NCBI RefSeq assembly: GCF_009765705.1
Contig: NZ_LMUX01000021.1
Location: forward strand, 1,123,026-1,187,025
Length of the DNA stretch: 64,000 nt
From: Burkholderia sp. L27(2015)
GTDB taxonomy: Bacteria; Pseudomonadota; Gammaproteobacteria; Burkholderiales; Burkholderiaceae
Direction of reading: 5' to 3'
A program made the translations under genes and the position numbers. This document shows positions 15,709 to 24,643 of the stretch, one piece after another; position 1 is the first letter of the stretch, and every line of letters starts with the position of its first letter. The notes beneath the pieces are model-generated. The model made no database searches and was not told the origin of the DNA. It saw only the letters and a list, made by a program, of their open reading frames with translations.

Positions 15709-16304
15709 CGAATATCCGGAACGAGGGTTGTGCAGAGGAAGTATCCCGACATGCGACGCAAGCGCCGTGCCATGTCGTCACCTCATTTTTACCCTCGCGC
15801 GACCGCGTAGCCGCGCGCACCGAGCGAACCCGGATGGCGGCCGTGCAATGCGGTGCATGGCGCCCTCGAATGCGGCATTGGTGCACCGCAACCGCGCAGG
15901 CGGGCGATGAGGAGCCGGGCCGGATTTACGGCGACCTTATGGGCGTCGGAAAGGATACCGTATCGCCCCGGGCAGCCGCCGATACGTCAATTGACGTAGA
16001 CCGGCGAACTCGCCCGTGCAGCCACGGTCCGCGACATTCCCCCAATGCCAGTTGCAACAAGACGATAGCGCCCGTGCGGCGATGTTGCAGTGCGCAACTA
16101 CGCTAAATGACGTATTTCGATGCGTATTTCGGATACCTACTCTGCACCTGCCGTTCAACTACAAGCCGCGTCGCGATGTCAGTGCTTACAGACTCAACGC
16201 TCGAGCTTAGCGCGTATTTTGATTAACCCCTGGCCGCTGATCGTTACTCATTTACCCCCTGCACCAGGCAGATCTAAAACCTCCGCAGAAAAGGACCTTA
16301 GAAC
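15709..16304. promoter_or_regulatory. Divergent control region between the NCS1-kinase and urtA
   Basis: This 596-base gap must hold promoters for both units. It carries a perfect 16-bp palindrome (annotated separately), a further TGACGTA half-site near 16108, GTTGC-N5-GCAAC near 16085-16100, and two CGTATTTCG copies near 16110-16130. I looked for a GG-N10-GC sigma-54 element, expected for nitrogen genes, and saw no convincing one. No credible gene lies here. Confidence 0.5.
15983..15998. promoter_or_regulatory. 16-bp palindrome, candidate operator
   Basis: TACGTCAATTGACGTA is a perfect palindrome in the divergent region, and its half-site TGACGTA recurs near 16108. A dimeric regulator is the usual reader of such a site; the LuxR regulator encoded at 11343-12254 is a candidate, but nothing in the sequence proves it. 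Confidence 0.5.
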
Positions 16305-17597
16305 ATGACACAACGCTTCGACGACAAGAGCGACGACCTATCTCCCGAGTCATCGGTCGACGCCGAACTTTCCTCGCCGGCACGCCGCAAGGTTGCAATC
16401 GGACTGGCCTCCTTGCCGTTCGCGATGATGGCCAAGCCGTCGTTCGCGGCGGCTCCGCCGACATCGCAAGTCAACACGACGGGCCTGGCGGTAACCGATA
16501 CCACGGTGACGGTTGGTCAACTGCACTCGGCGACCGGCACGATGGCCATCAGCGAAACCGGTTCGATCCGGGCTGAGCGTCTCGCGATCGACCAGATCAA
16601 TGCCTCGGGCGGCATTTTGGGTCGTCAGATCAAAGTGATCCAGGAAGACGGCGCCAGCGACTGGCCGACCTTCGCGGAAAAAGCCAAGAAGCTGCTCGAG
16701 AACGATCACGTCGCCACGGTGTTCGGTTGCTGGACGTCCGCTTCGCGTAAAGCGGTGTTGCCGGTGTTCGAAAAAGACAATGGCTTGCTCTACTACCCGA
16801 CCTTCTATGAAGGCCTGGAACAATCGAAGAATGTGTTCTACACCGGCCAGGAAGCGACGCAGCAAGTGCTCGCCAGCCTGAACTGGTTCGCCAAGGAAAA
16901 GAAGGCCAAAACCTTCTACCTGGTCGGCTCCGACTACATTTGGCCGCGTACCTCCAACAAGATCGCCCGCAAGCACATCGAAAACGTGCTGCATGGCGAA
17001 GTGGTGGGCGAAGAGTACTACCCGCTGGGCAACACCCAGTTCGGTTCGTTGATCAACAAGATCAAGCTGAAGAAGCCGGACGTGATTTTCTCGGACGTGG
17101 TGGGCGGCAGTAACGTGGCGTTCTACAAGCAACTGAAGGCCGCCGGCGTTACGGGCGACAAGCAATTGCTGTTGACGATCTCGACCACGGAAGACGAACT
17201 GCTGGGCATAGGCGGCGAAAACTTCGAAGGCTTCTACTCGTGCATGAAGTATTTCCAGAGCCTGGACAACCCCGCCAACCTGAAGTTTGTTGCGGCGTTT
17301 AAAGCCAAGTACGGCAACGACGCGGTGATCGGCGACGTGACCCAGGCCGCTTATCTCGGACCGTGGCTGTGGAAGTTCGGCGTTGAAAAGGCCGGTAGTT
17401 TCGATGTCGACAAGATCGTGGCCGCATCGCCGGGCATCGAGTTCAAGGACGCGCCGGAAGGCTACGTGAAGATCCACCCGAACCACCACTTGTGGAGCAA
17501 CACGTTGATCGGGCAGGGCCAGCGCGACGGTCAGTTCAAGGTGGTCTACAAGTCGGATCTGATCGAACCCAATCCGTTCCCGAAGGGCTATCAGTAA
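16305..17597 (+). CDS. urtA: Urea ABC transporter substrate-binding protein
   Basis: UrtA, 430 residues, the periplasmic urea receptor. The N-terminus has a Tat-like SPARRKVAIGL followed by an apolar stretch ending in PSFAA, so export as a folded protein is possible. The mature part has the type 1 periplasmic-binding fold of the UrtA/AmiC family: VGQLHSATGTMAISE, RAERLAIDQINASGGILG, FGCWTSASRKAVLPV, YYPTFYEGLEQSKNV, LVGSDYIWPRTSNKI. It is related in fold to AmiC encoded at 30487. It heads urtABCDE; hairpins between urtA and urtB probably favour high UrtA expression. Confidence 0.95.
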   Translation: MTQRFDDKSDDLSPESSVDAELSSPARRKVAIGLASLPFAMMAKPSFAAAPPTSQVNTTGLAVTDTTVTVGQLHSATGTMAISETGSIRAERLAIDQINASGGILGRQIKVIQEDGASDWPTFAEKAKKLLENDHVATVFGCWTSASRKAVLPVFEKDNGLLYYPTFYEGLEQSKNVFYTGQEATQQVLASLNWFAKEKKAKTFYLVGSDYIWPRTSNKIARKHIENVLHGEVVGEEYYPLGNTQFGSLINKIKLKKPDVIFSDVVGGSNVAFYKQLKAAGVTGDKQLLLTISTTEDELLGIGGENFEGFYSCMKYFQSLDNPANLKFVAAFKAKYGNDAVIGDVTQAAYLGPWLWKFGVEKAGSFDVDKIVAASPGIEFKDAPEGYVKIHPNHHLWSNTLIGQGQRDGQFKVVYKSDLIEPNPFPKGYQ

Positions 17598-17718
17598 AAC
17601 TCACAGGCGGGCCGGCCCGCGGCCGCACGCATAGCGCGAGCGGCTTGCGGGCCGGCCCCGGCGGGATCCTGAAAGCATGCAGTTTAGTTGCACCATTCGG
17701 CACCATTCGACGTTTAAA

Positions 17719-17742
17719 GCGACCGGCTCTCGAGCCGGTCGC
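17719..17742 (+). promoter_or_regulatory. Intercistronic hairpin between urtA and urtB
   Basis: GCGACCGGCT and AGCCGGTCGC form a perfect 10-bp stem with a CTCG loop, ending 17 nt before the urtB start. Two copies of GCGGGCCGGCCC lie upstream at 17607-17618 and 17647-17658. No T run follows, so read-through is expected. Such hairpins commonly protect the 3' end of binding-protein mRNA and raise its level over the permeases. Confidence 0.65.
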
Positions 17743-17759
17743 GCAGCAGGGGATTAACC

Positions 17760-18677
17760 ATGGCATGGATCTCGCAATTCGGCGCAATCGTCGCCATGCA
17801 GGGCTTCAACGGCCTCTCGGTATTCAGCGTTTTACTGCTGATGGCACTCGGTCTGGCCATCATCTTCGGTCAGATGGGCGTGATCAATATGGCGCACGGC
17901 GAGTTCCTGACGATCGGCGCCTACACCACCTATATGTTGTCGGTGCTGACCCAGAAATATGCACCGGCGCTGCTACCGCTTTATTTCTTCTTGGCAATCT
18001 TCGTCTCGTTTGCGATCGCGTTCGCGGTCGGATACCTGGTCGAGTGGCTGTTGATTCGGCACTTGTACAGGCGCCCACTCGATACGCTGCTGGCCACCTG
18101 GGGTTTGTCGCTGATGATGCAGCAAACCTTCCGCTCGGTGTTCGGCTCCGAAGAAGTCAGCCCTGAGTTGCCGCAATGGCTGATGGGTTCGCTCACGCCC
18201 GCGCAGGGCTTGGACATTCCGATCAACGGCCTGATGGTGATGGTGGTGACACTGATACTGACCAGCGTATTGCTGCTGTTTCTATACAAATCGCAGTGGG
18301 GCGTGAAAGTACGGGCCACGACGCAGAACCGCGTGATGGCCGGCGCGGTCGGTATCAATACCGCCAAGGTCGACCGCCTGACCTTTGCACTGGGTTGCGG
18401 CATTGCGGGTATCGCCGGCGCGGCGTTTACCACGATCGGCTCGACCGGCCCGACCAGCGGCTCGCTCTATATCGTCGATACATTCCTGACCGTGGTATTC
18501 GGCGGCGCGCAAAGCTTGTTCGGCACGATTGCATCGGCATTCACGATCGCACAAACCCAATCGACCACGGAGTTCTTCCTGTCCGGCTCGATGGCGAAAG
18601 TGCTGACGCTGTCAGCCGTGATCATCATCTTGATGCTACGTCCGCAAGGCCTGTTCGCAAACAAAGTGCGACGCTAA
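17760..18677 (+). CDS. urtB: Urea ABC transporter permease UrtB
   Basis: UrtB, 305 residues, one of the two inner-membrane permeases (LivH type). About eight hydrophobic segments are visible, with GLAIIFGQMGVINMAHGEFL near residues 30-50 and the EAA-like loop AVGINTAKVDRLTFALGCGIAGIAGA near 195-225. It follows urtA after a hairpin-bearing gap and is 23 nt before urtC. The start ATG has a purine-rich GCAGGGG upstream. Confidence 0.95.
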   Translation: MAWISQFGAIVAMQGFNGLSVFSVLLLMALGLAIIFGQMGVINMAHGEFLTIGAYTTYMLSVLTQKYAPALLPLYFFLAIFVSFAIAFAVGYLVEWLLIRHLYRRPLDTLLATWGLSLMMQQTFRSVFGSEEVSPELPQWLMGSLTPAQGLDIPINGLMVMVVTLILTSVLLLFLYKSQWGVKVRATTQNRVMAGAVGINTAKVDRLTFALGCGIAGIAGAAFTTIGSTGPTSGSLYIVDTFLTVVFGGAQSLFGTIASAFTIAQTQSTTEFFLSGSMAKVLTLSAVIIILMLRPQGLFANKVRR

Positions 18678-18700
18678 TAGTTTGATTGCTGGAGAACGCG

Positions 18701-19846
18701 ATGAATTCGGGATCTTTTAAATGGCTAGGCGGCCGCTCCGGTCTGTGGGGCTTCTTCTGGCTGGCCCTGCTGATACTGGTGATACTGCCGTTGACGCTGG
18801 ACATCTTCCGCCTGAACCTGATGGGCAAGTATTTGACCTACGCTTTCGTGGCAATCGGGCTGACGCTGTGCTGGGGTTATGGCGGCATCCTCAGCCTGGG
18901 GCAGGGGGTGTTCTTCGGCCTGGGCGGCTACTGCATGGCGATGTTTCTCAAGCTCGAATCGTCGGATCCGATCAGTACCAAGATCCAGTCCACGCCGGGC
19001 ATTCCGGACTTCATGGACTGGAATCAGATTACCCAATTGCCGTTGATGTGGGAGCCGTTCCGGCACTTCTGGATCGCCATACTGGCGGTGCTGCTGATAC
19101 CGACCTTGCTGGCATTTATCATCGGCGTGGCGATGTTCAAGCGACGCGTGGGCGATGTGTATTTCGCGATCGTGACGCAGGCGATTGCCGCGATCCTGTC
19201 GGTCCTGATCATCGGGCAGCAAGGGCTTACCGGTGGCGTGAACGGCATTACCGATTTGCGCACCATGCTCGGCTGGGATATCCGCACCGACTCGGCTCAC
19301 TACATTCTCTACTTCGTCAACGCGGGTCTTTTGCTCTTGTGCATTGCATTCGGCAAGTTCCTGCTCTCCAGCAAGCTAGGCAAATTGCTGGTGGCCATGC
19401 GCGATAAAGAGGAACGCGTGCGCTTTTCCGGATACGACGTGGCCGCGGTGAAGATTTTCGTGTTCTGCATCGCCGCGATGTTCTCGGCGATAGGCGGCGC
19501 GATGTTCACGCTGCAGGTCGGCTTCATGTCGCCGTCCTTCGTCGGTATCGTGCCGTCGATCGAAATGGTGATTTTCTGTGCGGTGGGCGGACGCATGTCG
19601 CTATTCGGCGCGGTGTACGGCACGCTGCTGGTGAACTTCGGTAAATCGTATTTTTCGGAATCGTTCCCGCAAGTGTGGCTGTTCCTGATGGGCGCGCTCT
19701 TTATCGGCGTGGTGATGTTCTTCCCGAACGGCTTGGCCGGTATCTACGAGACGCACGGCAAGAAGCTGCTGGCCCGGTTGCCGCTCGCCGGTTATCTGCG
19801 CCGCCGTGCGTTGTTGAGCACTCCGACGTCCGACCCGAAAGCTTGA
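18701..19846 (+). CDS. urtC: Urea ABC transporter permease UrtC
   Basis: UrtC, 381 residues, the second permease (LivM type), with about nine or ten membrane segments. Signatures are GLTLCWGYGGILSLGQGVFFGLGGY, QGLTGGVNGITD and the cytoplasmic EAA loop RDKEERVRFSGYDVAAVKIFVF. ATG 18701 is preferred over an in-frame TTG at 18686 because GGAG lies 7 nt upstream of it. It sits between urtB and urtD in the canonical order. Confidence 0.95.
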   Translation: MNSGSFKWLGGRSGLWGFFWLALLILVILPLTLDIFRLNLMGKYLTYAFVAIGLTLCWGYGGILSLGQGVFFGLGGYCMAMFLKLESSDPISTKIQSTPGIPDFMDWNQITQLPLMWEPFRHFWIAILAVLLIPTLLAFIIGVAMFKRRVGDVYFAIVTQAIAAILSVLIIGQQGLTGGVNGITDLRTMLGWDIRTDSAHYILYFVNAGLLLLCIAFGKFLLSSKLGKLLVAMRDKEERVRFSGYDVAAVKIFVFCIAAMFSAIGGAMFTLQVGFMSPSFVGIVPSIEMVIFCAVGGRMSLFGAVYGTLLVNFGKSYFSESFPQVWLFLMGALFIGVVMFFPNGLAGIYETHGKKLLARLPLAGYLRRRALLSTPTSDPKA

Positions 19847-19889
19847 ATCGGCTGGCGAGATTTAAGCCCCAAGAAACCCAGAGGACATC

Positions 19890-20633
19890 ATGGCTCAAGA
19901 AGATTTTGTTTTATCGGTCGAGGACCTGACGGTTTCATTCGATGGTTTCAAGGCAGTCGACGGCCTGAACCTGTATGTGGACCGTAACGAGGTACGCGTG
20001 GTGATCGGCCCGAACGGCGCCGGCAAAACCACCGTGCTCGACCTGATCAGCGGCAAGACGCGCGCGACCGGCGGCAGCATCAAGTTCAAGGGCCTGGAGC
20101 TGACCAAGATGAGCGAGCACATGATCGTGCGCGCCGGCATCGGCCGCAAATTCCAGACGCCTTCGATCTATGAAAACCTGACCACTTACGAAAACCTCGA
20201 GGTTTCGTTTCCGCGGGGCCGCAGCGTGTTTGGCGCGATTGCATTCAAGCGCACCGCCGATGTCGACGAGCGCGTGCGCGAGATCGCCGAGGAAGTGTTC
20301 CTGTCGGACACCCTGCATCAGACCGCCGAATTGCTCAGCCACGGGCAAAAGCAGTGGCTCGAAATCGGCATGTTGTTGATGCAGGATCCCGAGTTGATGC
20401 TGCTCGACGAGCCGGTCGCAGGCATGAGCGTATCGGAGCGCGAAAAAACGGCCGAGCTGCTGGCGCGGGTCGCAAAGAATCGCTCGGTGGTGGTGATCGA
20501 ACACGACATGGAGTTCGTCAAGAACATCGCCCATCGCGTCACGGTGCTGCATCAGGGCAAGGTGTTGGCCGAGGGCAGCATGGAGTCGGTGCAGGCCAAC
20601 CCCAAGGTCATCGAAGTGTATCTCGGGCATTGA
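19890..20633 (+). CDS. urtD: Urea ABC transporter ATP-binding protein UrtD
   Basis: UrtD, 247 residues, an LivG-type ATPase on the cytoplasmic side. Walker A is GPNGAGKTT, the Q-loop region reads GIGRKFQTPSIYENLT, the signature is the degenerate LSHGQKQWLEIGM typical of UrtD, Walker B is LMLLDEPVAGMS and the H-loop is VIEHDMEFVKNIAH. The gene is 43 nt after urtC with GAGG before the ATG. Confidence 0.96.
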   Translation: MAQEDFVLSVEDLTVSFDGFKAVDGLNLYVDRNEVRVVIGPNGAGKTTVLDLISGKTRATGGSIKFKGLELTKMSEHMIVRAGIGRKFQTPSIYENLTTYENLEVSFPRGRSVFGAIAFKRTADVDERVREIAEEVFLSDTLHQTAELLSHGQKQWLEIGMLLMQDPELMLLDEPVAGMSVSEREKTAELLARVAKNRSVVVIEHDMEFVKNIAHRVTVLHQGKVLAEGSMESVQANPKVIEVYLGH

Positions 20634-20654
20634 AACGCAGTAAAGGAGCAGCTT

Positions 20655-21344
20655 ATGTTCAAAGTCAGCGGACTGGTATCGGGCTACGGCCAGAGCGAAG
20701 TGATACACCAGATCGACCTGAGCGCCGCCACCGGCGAAATCGTCGCGGTGATGGGCCGCAACGGCATGGGTAAGACCACCTTCTTCAAATCGTTGATGGG
20801 GATTTTGCCGTGCCGTGCCGGCAAGGTCGAGATTGCCGGCGTCGATGTCGCCCAGATGCAGCCGTTCGAACGCGTGGCGAAGGGCATCGCCTATGTGCCG
20901 CAAGGCCGCATGATTTTTTCGACGCTCACCGTTCTGGAAAATATCAAGACGGGCCTACCTAAATCGGCAAACGGCAAAGTGCCGTCCGAGGTATTCGAAT
21001 TGTTCCCGGTGCTCTACGACATGCGCGATCGGCGCGGGGGAAATTTGTCCGGTGGGCAGCAACAGCAACTGGCGATTGCGCGCGCGCTCGTCACCAATCC
21101 CAAAGTGCTGCTGCTCGACGAGCCGACCGAAGGGATCCAGCCGTCGATCATCAAGGACATCGCGCGATCGCTGAAGGAAATTCGCACGCTCAAGCAACTG
21201 ACCATCATCGTCTCCGAACAGGTGTTGAGCTTCACGATGGAAATTGCCGACCGTTTGGTGGTGATCGAGAAAGGCCGGTTCGTCCATGAGAATCGACGCG
21301 ATGAACTCGATATCGCGAAGGTCAGTAGTTACTTGTCGGTTTGA
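20655..21344 (+). CDS. urtE: Urea ABC transporter ATP-binding protein UrtE
   Basis: UrtE, 229 residues, the LivF-type second ATPase. Walker A GRNGMGKTT, signature LSGGQQQQLAIARAL, Walker B VLLLDEPTEGIQPS and switch IIVSEQVLSFTME are intact. An AAAGGAG-type RBS precedes it, 21 nt after urtD. Its TGA stop lies inside a 14-bp tandem duplication (TGTCGGTTTGATGC at 21334-21347 and 21349-21362). Confidence 0.96.
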   Translation: MFKVSGLVSGYGQSEVIHQIDLSAATGEIVAVMGRNGMGKTTFFKSLMGILPCRAGKVEIAGVDVAQMQPFERVAKGIAYVPQGRMIFSTLTVLENIKTGLPKSANGKVPSEVFELFPVLYDMRDRRGGNLSGGQQQQLAIARALVTNPKVLLLDEPTEGIQPSIIKDIARSLKEIRTLKQLTIIVSEQVLSFTMEIADRLVVIEKGRFVHENRRDELDIAKVSSYLSV

Positions 21345-21416
21345 TGCGTGTCGGTTTGATGCACCTGCACAGCGAACCCCATCACCTCGCGGCTTATTAA
21401 AAAGGAGATCAGCACG

Positions 21417-21671
21417 ATGCTTGGCTATATGCACTACAACCGCTTTGGCAACGACGGCTTTACCGACAAGCACAAAGGCCGTTCCACCTCGTCGGTACAA
21501 ACCTGCCCGGTGTGCCTGCTGAAGTTCGATGCGCGTGGGGGCACGCTGCCCGACGGCAGCGTACTGGAAAAAGCGGAATGGACTGCCCAGGTCTGTACCC
21601 AGATCAAGGATGAGACCGTCAACGGTGGGTATCAGGCGGGTTGCATCGCCTGCGCCTATCCGGCGACCTGA
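21417..21671 (+). CDS. Small Cys-pair protein between urtE and fmdA
   Basis: An 84-residue soluble protein with an excellent RBS (AAAAGGAGATC) that I do not recognise. It has CPVC at about 50-53, a single Cys near 68 and CIAC near 78-81, so a zinc- or metal-binding ribbon is possible. Its fixed place between the urea transporter and formamidase genes suggests a role in amide/urea use, perhaps as a subunit or chaperone. It is followed by two copies of GCCGCCACCTAA that add two further in-frame stops. Confidence 0.75.
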   Translation: MLGYMHYNRFGNDGFTDKHKGRSTSSVQTCPVCLLKFDARGGTLPDGSVLEKAEWTAQVCTQIKDETVNGGYQAGCIACAYPAT

Positions 21672-21743
21672 GCCGCCACCTAAGCCGCCACCTAAGCGCG
21701 ACCCACCGAGCGCGACCTTAACCCGTTACCACGGAGATAATGC

Positions 21744-22922
21744 ATGCAACATTTCACGATCAAGCCCGGCGTACCGCTCGCCGAACAAGCGGAGCTGGGC
21801 CATAACCGCTGGCACCCCGATATTCCTTTTCTTTCGAAGGTCAAGCCGGGCGAAGAAATCATCATCGAGTCGCTCGATTTTCTCGATGCGCAGATCAAGG
21901 ATGACGACGGTACCGATGACGTTCGCGACATCGACCTGACGCGCGCCCATCCGCTCACCGGTCCGTTCTATGTCGAAGGCGCCGAGCCCGGCGACTTGCT
22001 GGTGATCGATTTGCTCGACATCAAGCCGATTACCCCGGTGGGCTTTTCGGGCGTGTTCGCCAAAAGCAATGGCGGCGGTTTCCTGGGTGACTATTTCCCC
22101 GATCCGGCCAAGGCGATCTGGGATCTCAAAGGCCTATATGCGACTTCGCGACATATCCCGGGCGTGCGTATCGCGGGACTGACGCACCCCGGCCTCATGG
22201 GTTGTTTGCCGTCGCACGAATTGCTTGCTGAGTGGAATCGCCGTGAAGCGCCGCTGGCTGCGCTGGGCCTGGCCAAACCACCCGATCCGTCGACAGCGGT
22301 GCTGCGTGGCGTGAGCGGTGCGGCGTTCGATCGCATGGCGAAGGAAGCGGCTCGCACGGTACCGCCGCGCGAGCATGGCGGCAATACCGACATCAAGGAC
22401 TTGTCGAGCGGCACCCGGATTTTCTTTCCCGTGTACGTCAAGGGCGCCGGCTTCTCGATGGGCGACTTGCACTTTTCGCAAGGCGATGGCGAGATCAGTT
22501 TCTGCGGCGCAATCGAAATGGACGGCGCCACGCATGTCGGCTTCGACCTGATCAAAGGCGGCATGGCGAAGTACAACCTGAGCGCGCCGATTTTCATGCC
22601 CAGTCCGGTCAAGCCGCACTACGACCAATGGTTGACCTTCGAAGGGATCAGCGTCGAAAACGGCAAGAACTATTACATGGATGCCACCGTCGCCTATCGC
22701 CAGGCCTGCCTCAAGGCCATCGATTACTTGACGCACCACGGCTTTACCGGACCGCAGGCTTATATGCTGCTTACGGCCGCGCCGGTGGAAGGGCGCATTG
22801 GCGGCATCGTCGATATCCCCAACTGTTCGGCGACCGTGTCGTTGCCGCTGGCGATCTTCGAGAAGAGCATCGTCCCGACCGGCATGGTTGCGGATCGGCA
22901 GTTCTGGGGGCACAAGGACTGA
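21744..22922 (+). CDS. fmdA: Formamidase (acetamidase/formamidase family)
   Basis: FmdA/AmdA family, 392 residues, cytosolic, hydrolysing formamide (or acetamide) to ammonia and formate (or acetate). Family stretches include GHNRWHPDIPFLSKVKPGEE, VYVKGAGFSMGDLHFSQGDG, CGAIEMDGATHVGFDLIKGG and LLTAAPVEGRIGGIVDIPN. This is unrelated to the nitrilase-fold amidase AmiE at 26788, so the window carries two separate amide hydrolases. The gene follows urtABCDE and the small Cys protein and ends with a terminator. Confidence 0.94.
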   Translation: MQHFTIKPGVPLAEQAELGHNRWHPDIPFLSKVKPGEEIIIESLDFLDAQIKDDDGTDDVRDIDLTRAHPLTGPFYVEGAEPGDLLVIDLLDIKPITPVGFSGVFAKSNGGGFLGDYFPDPAKAIWDLKGLYATSRHIPGVRIAGLTHPGLMGCLPSHELLAEWNRREAPLAALGLAKPPDPSTAVLRGVSGAAFDRMAKEAARTVPPREHGGNTDIKDLSSGTRIFFPVYVKGAGFSMGDLHFSQGDGEISFCGAIEMDGATHVGFDLIKGGMAKYNLSAPIFMPSPVKPHYDQWLTFEGISVENGKNYYMDATVAYRQACLKAIDYLTHHGFTGPQAYMLLTAAPVEGRIGGIVDIPNCSATVSLPLAIFEKSIVPTGMVADRQFWGHKD

Positions 22923-22973
22923 CAGGCACAGGAGGCGTGGCGCGCGCAAATTGCGCAAACCGTGCGCTAGGCA

Positions 22974-23008
22974 GGCCCGGCACATCGAATGTGGCCGGGC
23001 CGGTTTTT
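22974..23008 (+). terminator. Intrinsic terminator after fmdA
   Basis: GGCCCGG and CACAT pair with ATGTG and CCGGGCC around a CGA loop with one bulged G, followed by GGTTTTT. It lies about 50 nt after the formamidase stop and separates the urt-fmdA operon from fmdB. Confidence 0.8.
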
Positions 23009-23120
23009 GAAGCAGGCTCAGTCGGCAAGCTTAGCGAGTCAGCTTACGATCAGCTTTCGTAAGCGTGCTTTTTAGTAAGTTATTTAGCGCGTTTCTCAGT
23101 GATCCGCCGGAGTATCCGTC

Positions 23121-23411
23121 ATGCCGCTTTACGATATGCGTTGCCCTTCGTGCGAAGGTATTTTTGAAAAACTGATTGCCGTGTCAAAACGTGAGCAGCC
23201 CGTCGAGTGCCCCTATTGCGAGCAAAGCATCGCGCCGGAGCCGATGATCACGGCGCGCAATATTCAGGTCAGCGTGACCGAACGCTGGAGACCGAGCAGC
23301 CAAGCCGAACAACTGACCGGCGCGGGCGCGTCCGGCCCCGGAACACGTGCCAAGGCAGGGCGTTCCAGCGTCTTGCATGTGTGCAAAGGCGGCAATTGCA
23401 GCTTGTGCTGA
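23121..23411 (+). CDS. fmdB: FmdB-type zinc ribbon protein
   Basis: A 96-residue protein starting MPLYDMRCPSCEGIFEKL, the hallmark of the FmdB regulatory family. CPSC and CPYC form a zinc ribbon in residues 8-35. A further CKGGNCSLC lies at the C-terminus. In Methylophilus the homologue affects amidase expression, but the exact role in bacteria generally is unclear. Here it follows fmdA but after a terminator, so it may be separately expressed. Confidence 0.85.
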   Translation: MPLYDMRCPSCEGIFEKLIAVSKREQPVECPYCEQSIAPEPMITARNIQVSVTERWRPSSQAEQLTGAGASGPGTRAKAGRSSVLHVCKGGNCSLC

Positions 23412-23421
23412 CTCGACGACG

Positions 23422-24372
23422 CTACGTCGAAGACTGCTCGAGCGCAAGACAACGCAGCACCAGCTGCGCGTGATGATCGAGCGCTTCGAACTCGAGCCCA
23501 TAGATCATTTCGCCGTCGCCACCCGTGGCCGTGCGCCGCTGAGGGCGCATGTTGCGCACGGTTGCCGGAACGTCGACATCGAGAAGCTCACCTTCCGCCC
23601 ACAACTGGAAGGCCACGCGTATGCAAGTCCCCACTTCGCCAAGCACGCCGTGCGTCAGCATTGACAGGCCTCGCGCGCTCAAGTCGAGCATCGCACCGAT
23701 GCCGGTGCACGATGCCGGCGTCATCGGCTGGTCTGTCTCAGCGGTCCGGTACAACACCGGTCGCGTCAATTCCATACGCGGTGCATTGCGATTACGCAAA
23801 CGGCGAATCTGAGCCGGCGGTGATAAAACCAGAAAATCAAACGGTGTCTTGCACACGGTGGTGACCGTGCAAACGAAATCGAACACCGAGCGCTGTTCCA
23901 TATGAAAGATTTCGAGCCGCTCACCGAACATCAACTGGACGTCCTGATTCTGCTTCAGCGGCCGTGTCACGAATAGCGATTGATTGGGCGCGACGCCGAT
24001 CACGTAACTGAGCACGACTCCGTATCCCGACTGCGAGGGGGTACGGATGCGCAGGCTAGTACCGATCTTTATGTTCATATCGGCGAGCGAAAGCGACGGC
24101 TTGCTCGTCACCTCGGGTGAAGTCGACGGCGCGGGCTCGCCAGCGTTCGTCAAGACTTCCGGTGCAGCGCATACCTTGAAGTGCGCGAGCAAGAAATCGC
24201 GCGATGCAGCATCGGGCAAGACCATGCCTGCGGGCAGTAGCGGTTTGCCGTCAGGTTCGACCAATGCGAACGGCAGTGGCTGTCCTATTGGAAAGTCGGT
24301 GGAAGCGGACGGCGAGGCGGGTGCGTGGGCTGTTTCGATCGGCGTAGCTGCAGGAAGGGAGGAGTCGGTCAT
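23422..24372 (-). CDS. PilZ/YcgR-like flagellar brake protein
   Basis: A 316-residue predicted c-di-GMP effector. The N-terminal 90 residues are Pro/Ala-rich. A YcgR N-terminal-like beta domain (about 90-190) precedes a PilZ domain with RLRNRNAPRMELTRP and the DLSARG motif (D-x-S-x-x-G), which bind c-di-GMP in the family. It could be a receptor for signals from the GGDEF-EAL protein at 7378, though they are far apart. ATG 24372 has AAGG upstream; a TTG four codons earlier is less likely. Confidence 0.82.
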   Translation of the reverse strand: MTDSSLPAATPIETAHAPASPSASTDFPIGQPLPFALVEPDGKPLLPAGMVLPDAASRDFLLAHFKVCAAPEVLTNAGEPAPSTSPEVTSKPSLSLADMNIKIGTSLRIRTPSQSGYGVVLSYVIGVAPNQSLFVTRPLKQNQDVQLMFGERLEIFHMEQRSVFDFVCTVTTVCKTPFDFLVLSPPAQIRRLRNRNAPRMELTRPVLYRTAETDQPMTPASCTGIGAMLDLSARGLSMLTHGVLGEVGTCIRVAFQLWAEGELLDVDVPATVRNMRPQRRTATGGDGEMIYGLEFEALDHHAQLVLRCLALEQSST

Positions 24373-24491
24373 TGCCTTATGCAAGAGTGACAGGCGCAGG
24401 CGGGGTTCGCGCGCCGCGAGAAATCAGCAATAAGGTAAACGATTCGGCCCCATGCTGCAATGCCAACACGCATGGAGCCCGACTCGCGCAT

Positions 24492-24536
24492 GAAAAGAAA
24501 AGACAAAGCGACCAGGGTCGTTAGACCAAGGTCGCT
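24492..24536 (-). terminator. Intrinsic terminator of the OFA transporter operon
   Basis: On the minus strand AGCGACC and GGTCGCT (24507-24513/24530-24536) pair, with GGTC/GACC inside, followed by the T-rich TTTGTCTTTTCTTTT (24492-24506). It sits about 110 nt after the small-subunit stop and fits an intrinsic terminator for that operon. Confidence 0.7.
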
Positions 24537-24643
24537 GGTGCAACTTGCGGTGACAGGGGTGCCCTGATAGAGGAAACCTCGGCAGGACACTTCGTCAGCG
24601 CACTTCAGTCAGGCAACTTAGTTGGCTAAGCTCGTCACGACTA

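Noticed and set aside
15709-16304. Sigma-54 promoter for the urea genes
   Set aside because: No GG-N10-GC element with acceptable flanks was found by eye in the gap.
24369-24590. Minus-strand frame of 73 codons between the PilZ and OFA units
   Set aside because: It covers an intrinsic terminator and has no RBS or family look.
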